Shown here in pieces: positions 1 through 7,382 of a DNA stretch of 64,000 nt. Below the pieces are notes generated by a model. The model did no database searches, had not been told where the DNA came from, and saw only the letters and a program-made list of their open reading frames with translations. The stretch's first letter is position 1, and every line of letters starts with the position of its first letter. The DNA is from JAAYCI01 sp031551695 (GTDB lineage: Bacteria > Bacillota > Clostridia > Oscillospirales > Ruminococcaceae): the NCBI GenBank assembly GCA_031551695.1, contig JAVBNG010000001.1, positions 1-64,000 on the forward strand, written 5' to 3'. Made by a program: the position numbers and the translations under genes.

Positions 1-217
1 AAAACCACTCCCTTGTTTTTGCTGCGGCTGTTGTGTTGGCTTTGTCCGCCCGCCGGCCTCGCCGGCCCCCCCCGGGACTGGGTTTTTGTACCTTTTTTGC
101 ACCTTTTCCGCGCGCGGGGGAAAAGATTGAAAAAATTTTAACACGGAAACACGATGGATATGCGCGAAAATCACGGATATATTGATAGCATGTGCGCCAT
201 TTGAAAAAGAATTGTGG
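1..217. other. non-coding start of window, nothing recognised
   Basis: No reading frame here has a ribosome binding site or a recognisable product, and no terminator or riboswitch was seen. The stretch is low in complexity in places (a run of C near 66-74 and A/T-rich sequence near 120-160). Confidence 0.4.
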
Positions 218-223
218 TAAAAT

Positions 224-400
224 GTCCAAGTACGTATTCCCCCGGCAGGCGCAAGCAGCACCTTGTGCCCTTTTCACAGAGGCGGGGCAAATGTGTTGTT
301 TGCGGTGCCCACCTGTTTACCTCCGTAAAGATGGGGCGCCGTAGGCATATTGGCGCGCAGGAATGCCACGCGCGCAAAAAAGCCGGCCCCTCAGGGCCGG
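224..400 (+). ncRNA. candidate structured small RNA ending in an intrinsic terminator
   Basis: This stretch has no convincing ORF but many self-complementary segments. A closing helix can form between GTATTCC (234-240) and GGAATGC (360-366). Inside are a hairpin GCAAA/TTTGC (287-291 with 299-303) and a hairpin TTTAC/GTAAA (316-320 with 325-329) enclosed by CCCA/TGGG (308-311 with 332-335). A strong terminator follows directly. The length of roughly 180 nt and the isolated, terminator-bounded layout would suit a housekeeping RNA such as 6S RNA, but I cannot match a consensus, so the class is left open. A promoter is not clear. Confidence 0.35.
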
Positions 401-409
401 TTTTTTTTG
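371..409 (+). terminator. intrinsic terminator
   Basis: A GC-rich hairpin (GCCGGCCCC arm, about 382-400) is followed by eight T. An outer CGCGC...GCGCG pairing and an A run on the 5' side suggest it could also work on the other strand. Confidence 0.75.
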
Positions 410-499
410 CGCGCTGATAAAAAGGCCTAAAGTTCCAGCGCGCCGCGCCGAATATACAAGAGTGAAGGTTTCGGATATTGACCGGAAGGAGGCGGCGGC

Positions 500-676
500 A
501 TGCTCCCTACAAGCGGCGTGAACGCGCGGGATTTTAACCGGTACTGGTTTACGCAAAAAGCGGACTATACGGCCAAGCTGCGCGCCGAAGAAACGAAGAC
601 CGACATGGACAAAGAGCTGATGGAGATGGCGCGCCGTTTGGCCGCCCCCGGCCAAAGGCTGGATATCCGTGCCTGA
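500..676 (+). CDS. small orphan protein, 58 aa
   Basis: An ATG follows a purine-rich ribosome binding site (GGAAGGAGG, about 483-492). The frame encodes 58 residues, starting MLPTSGVNARDFNRYW and continuing through a charged, helix-like centre (AEETKTDMDKELMEMARR) to LDIRA. No signal peptide, membrane segment or Cys pair is visible. It is bracketed by two good terminators (371-409 and 703-739), so it could be a stand-alone transcription unit. I do not recognise the family. A real RBS, acidic/basic composition and a terminator immediately downstream support a genuine gene, but no homologue can be checked here. Confidence 0.5.
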   Translation: MLPTSGVNARDFNRYWFTQKADYTAKLRAEETKTDMDKELMEMARRLAAPGQRLDIRA

Positions 677-702
677 AGCTGCGTGGCCATAATACATGTA
701 TG

Positions 703-739
703 GCCGCCTCCCCGCAAAAAGCGGGAAGGCGGCTTTTTA
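703..739 (+). terminator. intrinsic terminator of the 58-aa ORF
   Basis: A 13-bp stem with one mismatch (703-715 with 721-733) and an A5 loop is followed by TTTTTA. It lies 27 bases after the small ORF's stop codon. Confidence 0.8.
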
Positions 740-872
740 TTGCAGGTGCGCCTGTGCCGTGTGCAAAAAAAGAAAATGGGATGTGATGGGCGGCCCTGAT
801 GTTGCCGGCACGTGCGAAAAAAAGCGCGGCATGTAAGCGAAAATTGTTCCAGAAACCTCTTTGGGCAACAAA

Positions 873-898
873 ACCCGCGCCGCTTTTGCGGCGCGGGT
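873..898. terminator. perfect 11-bp hairpin, possible terminator
   Basis: ACCCGCGCCGC (873-883) pairs perfectly with 888-898 around a TTTT loop. The T tract is weak on the plus side (GGTTTATT) and slightly better on the minus side (TTTGTTG). It lies between the small ORF and the serC promoter; the remaining bases of this gap show nothing else. Confidence 0.45.
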
Positions 899-918
899 GG
901 TTTATTAATTAACAGGTA

Positions 919-947
919 TTCTTTTTTCAGAATGTTTATGCTAGAAT
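919..947 (+). promoter_or_regulatory. possible serC promoter
   Basis: An extended -10 box (TATGCTAGAAT, hexamer 942-947) lies 68 bases upstream of the serC start. The -35 (TTCTTT, 919-924, 17-bp spacing) is poor. Confidence 0.35.
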
Positions 948-1014
948 GGATTTTGTGAGAATGTGCCGCACGGAGTTTTGGCACGCGGATAACAAATTTT
1001 GAGGAGGCATATCA

Positions 1015-2112
1015 ATGTCGAGGATTTTCAATTTCTCTGCCGGGCCGTCCATTTTACCCGAGGAAGTGCTGCAGCAAGCGGCCAATGAAATGATGGACTA
1101 CCAGGGCAGCGGCATGGGCGTTATGGAAATGAGCCACCGCTCCAAAGTGTATGACGCGATCATCAAAAACACCGAGGCGCTGTTCCGCAGCACCCTTGGC
1201 ATTCCGGACAACTACAGAGTACTGTTCCTGCAGGGCGGCGCCACGCAGCAGTTCGGCATGATTCCGCTGAACCTGCTTGCCAAAAACGGCAAGGCGGACT
1301 ATGTGCTTTCCGGCAACTTCTCCACCAAGGCCTACGAGCAGGCCCAGGAAATTGCCGCCGCCTTTGGCAAAAGCGTGCGCGTGGCCGGCACCACCAAGGA
1401 CGAAAAATTTGCCCGCATCGTGAAACAGGACGAGCTGGACCTTGACCCCGGCGCGGACTATGTGCACATTTGCACAAACAACACCATTTACGGCAGCGCA
1501 TGGAACTATGTGCCGGACACCGGCAGCGTGCCCCTTGTGGCAGACATGTCCTCCTGCATTTTGAGTGAGCCCATCGACGTGTCGAAGTACGGCATCATCT
1601 ATGCGGGCGCCCAGAAAAACATTGCCCCGGCGGGCCTCACGCTGGTCATCATCCGCGACGACCTGCTGTATGATCCCATCCCCGGCACGCCCATCATGCT
1701 GAATTACGGCATCCAGGCCAAAAACGACAGTATGTACAACACCCCGTCCACCTATCCCATCTACATCGCCATGCTGGTGCTGGAGTGGATTGGCCGCACG
1801 GGTGGCCTTGCCGCCATGAAAGAGCGCAACCAGAAGAAGGCCGCTATTCTGTACGATGCCATTGACGCCTCCGGTTTCTACAAAGCCGGCATCGTGAAGG
1901 AAAACCGCAGCATGATGAACGTGACTTTCAACACCGGCAACGAAGAGCTGGACGCCCAGTTTGTGAAAGAAGCGGCCGCGGCCGGTATGTCGAACCTGAA
2001 GGGCCACCGCGCCACGGGCGGCCTGCGCGCTTCCATTTACAACGCCATGCCGCAAAAGGGCGTGGAAGCGCTGGTGGAATTCATGAAAGAGTTCGAGACA
2101 AAGAACGGCTAA
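1015..2112 (+). CDS. serC: phosphoserine aminotransferase
   Basis: This is a class-V PLP aminotransferase of 365 residues, the usual SerC length. It converts 3-phosphohydroxypyruvate and glutamate to phosphoserine and 2-oxoglutarate in serine (and pyridoxine) synthesis in the cytosol. Visible family marks are the N-terminal FNFSAGPSILPEEVL, the GGATQQF segment (74-80) and the cofactor-lysine motif AGAQKNIAPAG with Lys201. The ATG follows GAGGAGG with good spacing. No serA or serB lies next to it. A cobalamin riboswitch begins about 30 bases after its stop, so it is probably a separate unit from the downstream transporter. Confidence 0.95.
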   Translation: MSRIFNFSAGPSILPEEVLQQAANEMMDYQGSGMGVMEMSHRSKVYDAIIKNTEALFRSTLGIPDNYRVLFLQGGATQQFGMIPLNLLAKNGKADYVLSGNFSTKAYEQAQEIAAAFGKSVRVAGTTKDEKFARIVKQDELDLDPGADYVHICTNNTIYGSAWNYVPDTGSVPLVADMSSCILSEPIDVSKYGIIYAGAQKNIAPAGLTLVIIRDDLLYDPIPGTPIMLNYGIQAKNDSMYNTPSTYPIYIAMLVLEWIGRTGGLAAMKERNQKKAAILYDAIDASGFYKAGIVKENRSMMNVTFNTGNEELDAQFVKEAAAAGMSNLKGHRATGGLRASIYNAMPQKGVEALVEFMKEFETKNG

Positions 2113-2140
2113 AATCCGCACAAAATACAAGTGAATAACC

Positions 2141-2305
2141 AGCAAGGTGCGCGCTGCAATGCGCGCTGAAAAGGGAATCGGATGAAAATTCCGGGCTAAC
2201 CCAGTAACCGTGAAGCTGACGAAGGGGCAGTATGCCACTACCCAAGAGGTGGGAAGGCGCCCCTGTAGGATGAAGCCAAGCCGGGAGACCTGCCTTGTTC
2301 AGAGG
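2141..2305 (+). promoter_or_regulatory. cobalamin riboswitch
   Basis: The conserved B12-box layout is present: the early GGGAATCGGATGAAAATTCCG-type P3 region (about 2172-2194), the CAGTATGCCACTA core (2228-2240), GGGAAGG (2250-2256) and the terminal box GAAGCCAAGCCGGGAGACC (2272-2290). Binding of adenosylcobalamin (or a related corrinoid) is expected to favour the terminator at 2415-2445 and shut off the btuFCD-type operon that follows. Confidence 0.92.
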
Positions 2306-2414
2306 ATGGCTGTGCGTAGCAAACGCGAACGCGCGAATATCCTTTCTCCTGGGTGTGAGCGCCGAAAGGCGGAAAACTGCGAGAGGTCGTTTGCGGCCTT
2401 TTTACGCGGCTTAC

Positions 2415-2445
2415 AGTGCTCCCCTCATGTGAGGGGGGCACTTTT
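2415..2445 (+). terminator. riboswitch expression-platform terminator
   Basis: AGTGCTCCCCTC and GAGGGGGGCACT form a stable stem around ATGT, followed by TTTT. It sits between the riboswitch aptamer and the importer's first gene and is the likely attenuator. Confidence 0.8.
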
Positions 2446-2484
2446 CTCATCTCGGGTTTTCACGCAAAAGAAAAGGAAAACAAG

Positions 2485-3444
2485 ATGAAAAAAGTACGCA
2501 TTGGTTTGGTTTTTTTGATGTTTGTTTTGGTGTGCGCCATGCTGGGGGCCTGCGGGGGCGGAACAGGTTCCGCAGGCGGCGAAAGCGTTACCGTCATCGA
2601 CATGAAAGGCCGCGAAATTACCCTGCCTGCCAAGGTGGAGCGTGTGGTGGCCTTGTCCGCGGCGGACTGCGAGATCATCTACGCCTTGGGCGCGGGGGAT
2701 TTGCTGGTGGGCCGCGGTGAATATTGCAACTGGCCCGCCGAAGCGCTGGACGTGCCCGCCGTGGAAAGCGGCATGCAGACCAACGTGGAGGAAATTGTAG
2801 CACTGCGGCCCGACGTGGTGTTTTTGAGCACCATGAACCAGACGCTGGAAACCGTGCAAAAAATCGAGGCGGCGGGCATCGTCACGGTGGCCTGCGAGGC
2901 GGCCTCTATTGAGGACACCTACACCGCCATCACCCTCATTGGCGGCAGCCTTGGCAAAAGTGCCGAGGCGGCGGCGGTCATCGGCGATATGAAGGCGGGC
3001 TTTGAAGAGGCGGCCGCCGCCGCGCAGGCACTGCCAAGCAGCGCCGGTAAAACGGTGTACTTCGAGGTGTCTCCGCTGGAATACGGCCTGTGGGCCGCGG
3101 GCGGCGGCACGTTCATGGACGAGATTGCCGCCATGCTGGGCCTTGAAAATATCTTTGCCGACGTGGACGGCTGGGCCGAGGTGTCCGCTGAGCAGGTCCT
3201 CAGCCGCGACCCGGATTATATCATCACCACGGCCATGTACTACGGCGAAAGCGACACGCCGGTGGAGGAGATTTTGGGCCGCGACGGCTGGCAAAGCATT
3301 GCCGCCGTGCAAAACGGCCGGGTGCTGCAGGTGGACGCAGACGCCATCACCCGCCCGGGGCCGCGCCTTGCACAGGCGGCAAAGGAGTTGGCCGCGCTGC
3401 TGGGCAATGACGCAGGTGAAAGCGGCGGCGAAGTTGCCGCGTAG
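2485..3444 (+). CDS. btuF: corrinoid ABC transporter substrate-binding lipoprotein
   Basis: A class III periplasmic-binding-type lipoprotein of 319 residues. It starts MKKVRIGLVF with a hydrophobic stretch and a lipobox LGAC (lipidated Cys23). The mature part begins with VTVIDMKGREITLPAKVERVV, typical of the BtuF/FepB fold, and contains the PDVVFLST segment. The start was placed at the ATG at 2485 (AAAGGAAAA upstream) because a longer upstream reading would run into the terminator stem. The cobalamin riboswitch directly upstream and the permease and ATPase downstream point to vitamin B12 or another corrinoid as ligand rather than iron-siderophore. Confidence 0.85.
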   Translation: MKKVRIGLVFLMFVLVCAMLGACGGGTGSAGGESVTVIDMKGREITLPAKVERVVALSAADCEIIYALGAGDLLVGRGEYCNWPAEALDVPAVESGMQTNVEEIVALRPDVVFLSTMNQTLETVQKIEAAGIVTVACEAASIEDTYTAITLIGGSLGKSAEAAAVIGDMKAGFEEAAAAAQALPSSAGKTVYFEVSPLEYGLWAAGGGTFMDEIAAMLGLENIFADVDGWAEVSAEQVLSRDPDYIITTAMYYGESDTPVEEILGRDGWQSIAAVQNGRVLQVDADAITRPGPRLAQAAKELAALLGNDAGESGGEVAA

Positions 3445-3465
3445 CAAAGGGTGGAAGCGTTGAAA

Positions 3466-4557
3466 ATGGAACAGGCTGTGCAAAGCAAAACACGAAAACG
3501 CCAAAACGGCGGTTCGGCGCATGGGTTCGGCGCATGTGCCTATTTGCTGTTTGCCGCCGCTATCCTGGCGGTGTTTGTGTTGTGCGTGCTGGTGGGCAGC
3601 GTGGGGCTTTCCTTTGCTGAGGTGGGCAGCGCGCTGGCCGAGCTGTTTTTCCCTTCCGCAAATGGCCCTGCCGCCGGCGGCGCCGCCCAAAGCACCGCCT
3701 TTTCGGTGCTCATCGGCGTGCGGCTGCCGCGGGTGATTTGCGTGGCGCTGGTGGGCGCGGCGCTGTCTTTGTGTGGCGCGGTCATGCAGGGGCTTTTGCG
3801 CAACCCGCTGGCGGACGGCTCCACCCTCGGCGTTTCCTCCGGCGCGGCGCTGGGGGCGGTTTTGGCCATCGCCTTCGGCGGCCTGGCGCCGTGGATGGCA
3901 ACCGGCGGCGCGGCGGTGATGGGCGTTTTGTTCGCGTTTTTGTCCGTGGTGTGCATCATCGGCCTGGCAAACGCGCTGGACCATTCCCTTTCCACGGGCA
4001 CCATCATATTGGTGGGCGTGGTGTTTTCCATGTTCGCAAACAGCCTCATCAGCCTTGCCGTGGCCTTCGCGGGCGAGCGCCTGCGCCCGGTGGTGTTCTG
4101 GACCATGGGCTCCCTTGCCACCGCTTCCTACAAAGACGCCGCCCTGATGGCCGTTACTTTGGCCGCCGGGGGCGCGGTGCTGCTGGCAAAGGCGAAAGAG
4201 CTGAACGCCTTCGCCATTGGCGAGGACAACGCCCGCGCCGTGGGGGTGGACGTGCGCCGCACGAAGCTGCTGGTGCTGGGGGCGGTGGCGGCGCTCATCG
4301 GTGTGGCTGTTTCCATCGGCGGGTCCATCGGCTTTGTGGGGCTCATCGTGCCGCACATCGTCCGCCTGCTCACCGGGCCGAACCACAAAAAGCTGCTGCC
4401 GGCAAGCCTGTTCGCCGGGGCGGTGTTCCTCATGCTGGCGGACCTTGCCGCCCGCACAGTGCTGCGCCCGCGGGAGTTGCCCATCGGCGTGGTCACATCG
4501 CTGGTGGGGGCCGTGGTGTTTGTGTTCGTGTTCTTCAAAACCCGCAAAGGACGGTGA
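3466..4557 (+). CDS. btuC: corrinoid ABC transporter permease (FecCD family)
   Basis: A polytopic membrane protein of about 363 residues with roughly ten hydrophobic segments. It carries FecCD/BtuC hallmarks: VRLPRVICVALVGAALSLCGAVMQG, NPLADGSTLGVSSGAALG, and near the C terminus the cytoplasmic-loop motif GSIGFVGLIVPHIVRLLTG that contacts the ATPase. ATG 3466 is preceded by AGGGTGGA; an in-frame GTG at 3451 and TTG at 3460 are alternatives. It follows btuF by about 20 bases and is separated from the ATPase by four bases, so the three genes are co-transcribed under riboswitch control. Confidence 0.9.
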   Translation: MEQAVQSKTRKRQNGGSAHGFGACAYLLFAAAILAVFVLCVLVGSVGLSFAEVGSALAELFFPSANGPAAGGAAQSTAFSVLIGVRLPRVICVALVGAALSLCGAVMQGLLRNPLADGSTLGVSSGAALGAVLAIAFGGLAPWMATGGAAVMGVLFAFLSVVCIIGLANALDHSLSTGTIILVGVVFSMFANSLISLAVAFAGERLRPVVFWTMGSLATASYKDAALMAVTLAAGGAVLLAKAKELNAFAIGEDNARAVGVDVRRTKLLVLGAVAALIGVAVSIGGSIGFVGLIVPHIVRLLTGPNHKKLLPASLFAGAVFLMLADLAARTVLRPRELPIGVVTSLVGAVVFVFVFFKTRKGR

Positions 4558-4561
4558 GGGT

Positions 4562-5308
4562 ATGGCAAACGCATTGCTGAAGGCGGAGCATATTTCCGTC
4601 ACTCTCGGCGGCAGGTACATTGTGCGGGACGCGTCCCTCGCCGTGGAAGAAAACATGTGGCTGGCCGTGGTGGGGCCGAACGGCGCGGGCAAAAGCACGC
4701 TGGTGAAGGCGCTGACAGGCGCCGCGGCCCACACGGGCGCGGTGGAAATTTGCGGCCAAAATGCCGCGGTCCTGCGGCCAAGGCAGCTGGCGCAAAAAAT
4801 TGGCGTGCTGGCCCAGAACCACCACATCACCTACGGCTTCACCGTGGAGGAGGCGGTGTCCCTCGGGCGCTACTGCCGGCAGGACGAAAACGACGCCGCC
4901 ATGGTGGACGCCGCCCTACACGCCACGGGCATGGAGGCTTTGCGCCGCCAAAGCCTGCTCACCCTTTCCGGCGGCGAATTGCAGCGGGCTTTCCTGGCCC
5001 AGGCCCTGGCGCAGGACCCCGCCGTGCTGGTGCTGGACGAAGCCGAAAACCACCTGGACCTTGCCTTTCAAAAGCAGCTGTTTACGCTGGTGGGCAAGTG
5101 GGTAACAGCGCCGGGCCGCGCGGTCGTCAGCGTGGTGCACGACGTAAGCGTGGCCAAAAAATTCGGCACCCACGCCGCCCTGATGGACGGCGGCCGCCTG
5201 CTGGCCGTGGGCGAGACGACCGACGTGCTGACGAATGAGCATCTGGACGAGGTGTACGGCATGGACGTTGCCGCCTGGATGCGCGGCATGCTGGAGCCGT
5301 GGGTTTAG
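4562..5308 (+). CDS. btuD: corrinoid ABC transporter ATP-binding protein
   Basis: A 248-residue ABC ATPase energising the importer. The Walker A motif is GPNGAGKST (38-46), the signature LSGGE, and the Walker B region VLVLDEAENHLDL. The catalytic Glu after the Walker B Asp is kept, but the usual EPTNHLD D-loop reads EAENHLD, so the common Pro-Thr pair is Ala-Glu. The H-loop VVHDVS is present. The start ATG lies four bases after the permease stop (GGTGAGGGT as RBS). No terminator is clear after the gene; a degenerate repeat and a small hairpin lie in the following gap. Confidence 0.9.
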   Translation: MANALLKAEHISVTLGGRYIVRDASLAVEENMWLAVVGPNGAGKSTLVKALTGAAAHTGAVEICGQNAAVLRPRQLAQKIGVLAQNHHITYGFTVEEAVSLGRYCRQDENDAAMVDAALHATGMEALRRQSLLTLSGGELQRAFLAQALAQDPAVLVLDEAENHLDLAFQKQLFTLVGKWVTAPGRAVVSVVHDVSVAKKFGTHAALMDGGRLLAVGETTDVLTNEHLDEVYGMDVAAWMRGMLEPWV

Positions 5309-5368
5309 GCGGAGCTGTAGTCGCGATGCCGGTGTGCAACGCGCATCTGCTGTGCGTGCGTTTAACTG

Positions 5369-5391
5369 GTCAAAAATGAAACATTTTTGAC
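5369..5391. repeat. perfect 10-bp hairpin
   Basis: GTCAAAAATG and CATTTTTGAC flank an AAA loop in the 381-bp gap between btuD and prs, just before a repeat remnant. It lacks a T tract, so it is not an obvious terminator. Confidence 0.5.
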
Positions 5392-5400
5392 GTTGAACTG

Positions 5401-5464
5401 GATACCTTCCGCGGCACCCGTCGGACAATGCTTTGCATTGTTCGCCGTTTGCCTTGCGGCTGAC
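5401..5464 (+). repeat. palindromic intercistronic element, degenerate copy A
   Basis: About 60 bases from ACCTTCCGCGG to CTTGCGGCTGA match copy B (19320-19467) with one substitution and one T insertion/deletion. The outer arms and the 3' module of the full element are missing. The rest of the 5309-5689 gap shows no gene. Confidence 0.7.
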
Positions 5465-5689
5465 GATGCGCTTATGCCCGCCGCCCTCACGTCTACAGCT
5501 AGCTGTGTTTGTTTTGCGGCCATTTTCCCTGAAAACCGCAACGTGCATTTTCCCACACACATAATTTCAAAAACCCCTTGCAAATTTGTGCCAAACAGGT
5601 AAGCTTATAGATAAGGTGCAACACGCAAGGGGCGTTTGTGCCGTTTTGGTTGTGAAGGAATTAACAAATACGGTGCGCGGGGGAAACGA

Positions 5690-6655
5690 ATGGACTATCA
5701 CGGCAGGGAGATCAAAATTTTTGCGGGCAATTCCAACAAGCCGTTGGCACAGGCGATGTCGGAAAATCTTGGCATTCCCATGGGGAAAAGCGAAGTTTCA
5801 AAATTTTCCGACGGGGAGATATCCGTCAGCATTTTTGAAACCGTGCGCGGCAGCGACGTGTACGTGGTGCAAAGCACGTCCAGCCCGGTGAACACGAACT
5901 TGATGGAAATGCTGATCATGATCGACGCCTTCCGCCGCGCGTCGGCCGGGCGCATCACGGCGGTGATGCCCTATTTCGGCTACGCCCGGCAGGACCGCAA
6001 AAGCAAAGCGCGCGACCCCATCACCGCAAAACTGGTGGCGGACCTCATCGTGAAAAGCGGGGCGGACCGCGTGCTGACCATGGACCTGCACGCGCCGCAG
6101 ATCCAAGGCTTTTTCGACATCCCGGTGGACCACATGGTGGGCATGCCCATTCTGGCGCCATATTTCCTTAACAAATTCCGCAAAGACCCGGAGATGAAAC
6201 AGAACGTCGTGATCATGAGCCCGGACCTTGGCAGCGTGAACCGCGCGCGCCAGTTTGCCCAGCGGCTGGACGCGCCTCTGGCCATCATTGACAAGCGCCG
6301 CCCCAAGCCCAACGCCGTGGAAGTGATGAACGTCATCGGCGACATCAAGGACAAGGACGTCATCATTGTGGACGATATGATCGACACCGCCGGCACGCTG
6401 ACGGGCGCGGCGGACGAGGTGATTCGCCAGGGTGCCAAAAGCGTCACCTGCTGCGCCACCCACGCGGTGCTTTCGGGCCCTGCCATCGAGCGCATTGAAA
6501 AGTCTTCGCTGACGGAGGTGGTGCTGCTGGACACCATTTTGCTGCCGGAGGAAAAGAAAAGCCCGAAGCTGAAGGTGCTTACATGCGCGCCGGTGATTGC
6601 CGAGGCCGTGAGCCGCATTTACAACGACAAGCCCGTTTCGACGATGTTTGTATAA
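5690..6655 (+). CDS. prs: ribose-phosphate pyrophosphokinase (PRPP synthetase)
   Basis: A 321-residue enzyme making PRPP from ribose-5-phosphate and ATP for nucleotide, His and Trp synthesis. Seen are KIFAGNSNKPLAQ at the N terminus, the flexible-loop region PYFGYARQDRK, DLHAPQIQGFFDIPVD and the PRPP-binding loop VIIVDDMIDTAGT. Length fits the class I family. ATG 5690 was chosen over an upstream in-frame ATG at 5636, because the homologous N terminus begins here and GCGGGGGAA precedes it. The order prs-pth-mfd is the common Firmicutes arrangement. Confidence 0.95.
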   Translation: MDYHGREIKIFAGNSNKPLAQAMSENLGIPMGKSEVSKFSDGEISVSIFETVRGSDVYVVQSTSSPVNTNLMEMLIMIDAFRRASAGRITAVMPYFGYARQDRKSKARDPITAKLVADLIVKSGADRVLTMDLHAPQIQGFFDIPVDHMVGMPILAPYFLNKFRKDPEMKQNVVIMSPDLGSVNRARQFAQRLDAPLAIIDKRRPKPNAVEVMNVIGDIKDKDVIIVDDMIDTAGTLTGAADEVIRQGAKSVTCCATHAVLSGPAIERIEKSSLTEVVLLDTILLPEEKKSPKLKVLTCAPVIAEAVSRIYNDKPVSTMFV

Positions 6656-6707
6656 AATTTTTGCTATTCTGTATTTTAGTATCCTATGCTGAAAGAGTAA
6701 CGTGTAT

Positions 6708-7304
6708 ATGTTCTTTTCAAAAAGAGGCCGGGGTGTCGAGTGGATCATCGCAGGGCTGGGCAACCCCGGCAAAAAATATACGGGCACGCGCCATAACGTG
6801 GGCTTCGCCGCGCTGGACAAGCTGGCGGGGCAAATGGGCGTGGATGTGAAGCGCTCGAAATTCGACAGCCTGTACGGCACGGGCACCCTTGGCGGGCGGC
6901 AGGTGATGCTGCTGAAGCCGCAGACGTTCATGAACCTTTCCGGCCAAAGCCTCTTGAAGGCCGCGGAATTTTACAAAATTCCGCCGGAGCGGGTGCTGGT
7001 GCTATTCGACGATATCTCGTTGGCGCCGGGTGTGTTGCGCCTGCGCAAAAGCGGCAGTGCAGGGGGCCACAACGGCCTGAAAAGCATCATCACCTTTTTG
7101 GGCGAGGATTTCCCGCGCGTCAAAATCGGCGTGGGAGACCGCCCGGTGAAGGACTATGAGCTGGCCGACTGGGTGCTGTCGCGGCTGACCGCCGCCGAGG
7201 CAGGGGCCATTGAAAACCGTTTTGACGATGTATGCGCCGCCGCCGAGCTGGTGGTGAAAGGCGCGTTTGACGAGGCGATGAGCCGGTTTAACGGCGAGAA
7301 ATAG
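6708..7304 (+). CDS. pth: peptidyl-tRNA hydrolase
   Basis: A 198-residue cytosolic hydrolase that releases tRNA from drop-off peptidyl-tRNA. Motifs: IIAGLGNPGKKYTGTRHNVGF with catalytic His29, MNLSGQS, and FDDISLAPG followed by GGHNGLKSI. An N-terminal extension of about ten residues (MFFSKRGRGVE) precedes the conserved core. The ATG at 6708 has GAAAGAG at a good distance; a GTG six bases upstream is an alternative. It sits between prs and mfd in an apparent operon. Confidence 0.95.
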   Translation: MFFSKRGRGVEWIIAGLGNPGKKYTGTRHNVGFAALDKLAGQMGVDVKRSKFDSLYGTGTLGGRQVMLLKPQTFMNLSGQSLLKAAEFYKIPPERVLVLFDDISLAPGVLRLRKSGSAGGHNGLKSIITFLGEDFPRVKIGVGDRPVKDYELADWVLSRLTAAEAGAIENRFDDVCAAAELVVKGAFDEAMSRFNGEK

Positions 7305-7382
7305 ACTGTGTTGCCAGGGCTTTTTGGGAAACCCTCTGCCCTCCCTGGCCGGAACCTATACGCAGGAGGCCCACCGACCACC

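Noticed and set aside
214..417. Possible 67-residue protein over the candidate RNA
   Set aside because: It runs through the terminator hairpin and its T tract, uses a poor start, and the composition is erratic (Arg/Cys-rich).
2425..4830. An open reading frame of about 800 codons on the strand opposite the btuFCD genes
   Set aside because: Antisense to three well-supported genes, His/Gln/Arg-rich and without family motifs; such long antisense frames are a by-product of high GC.
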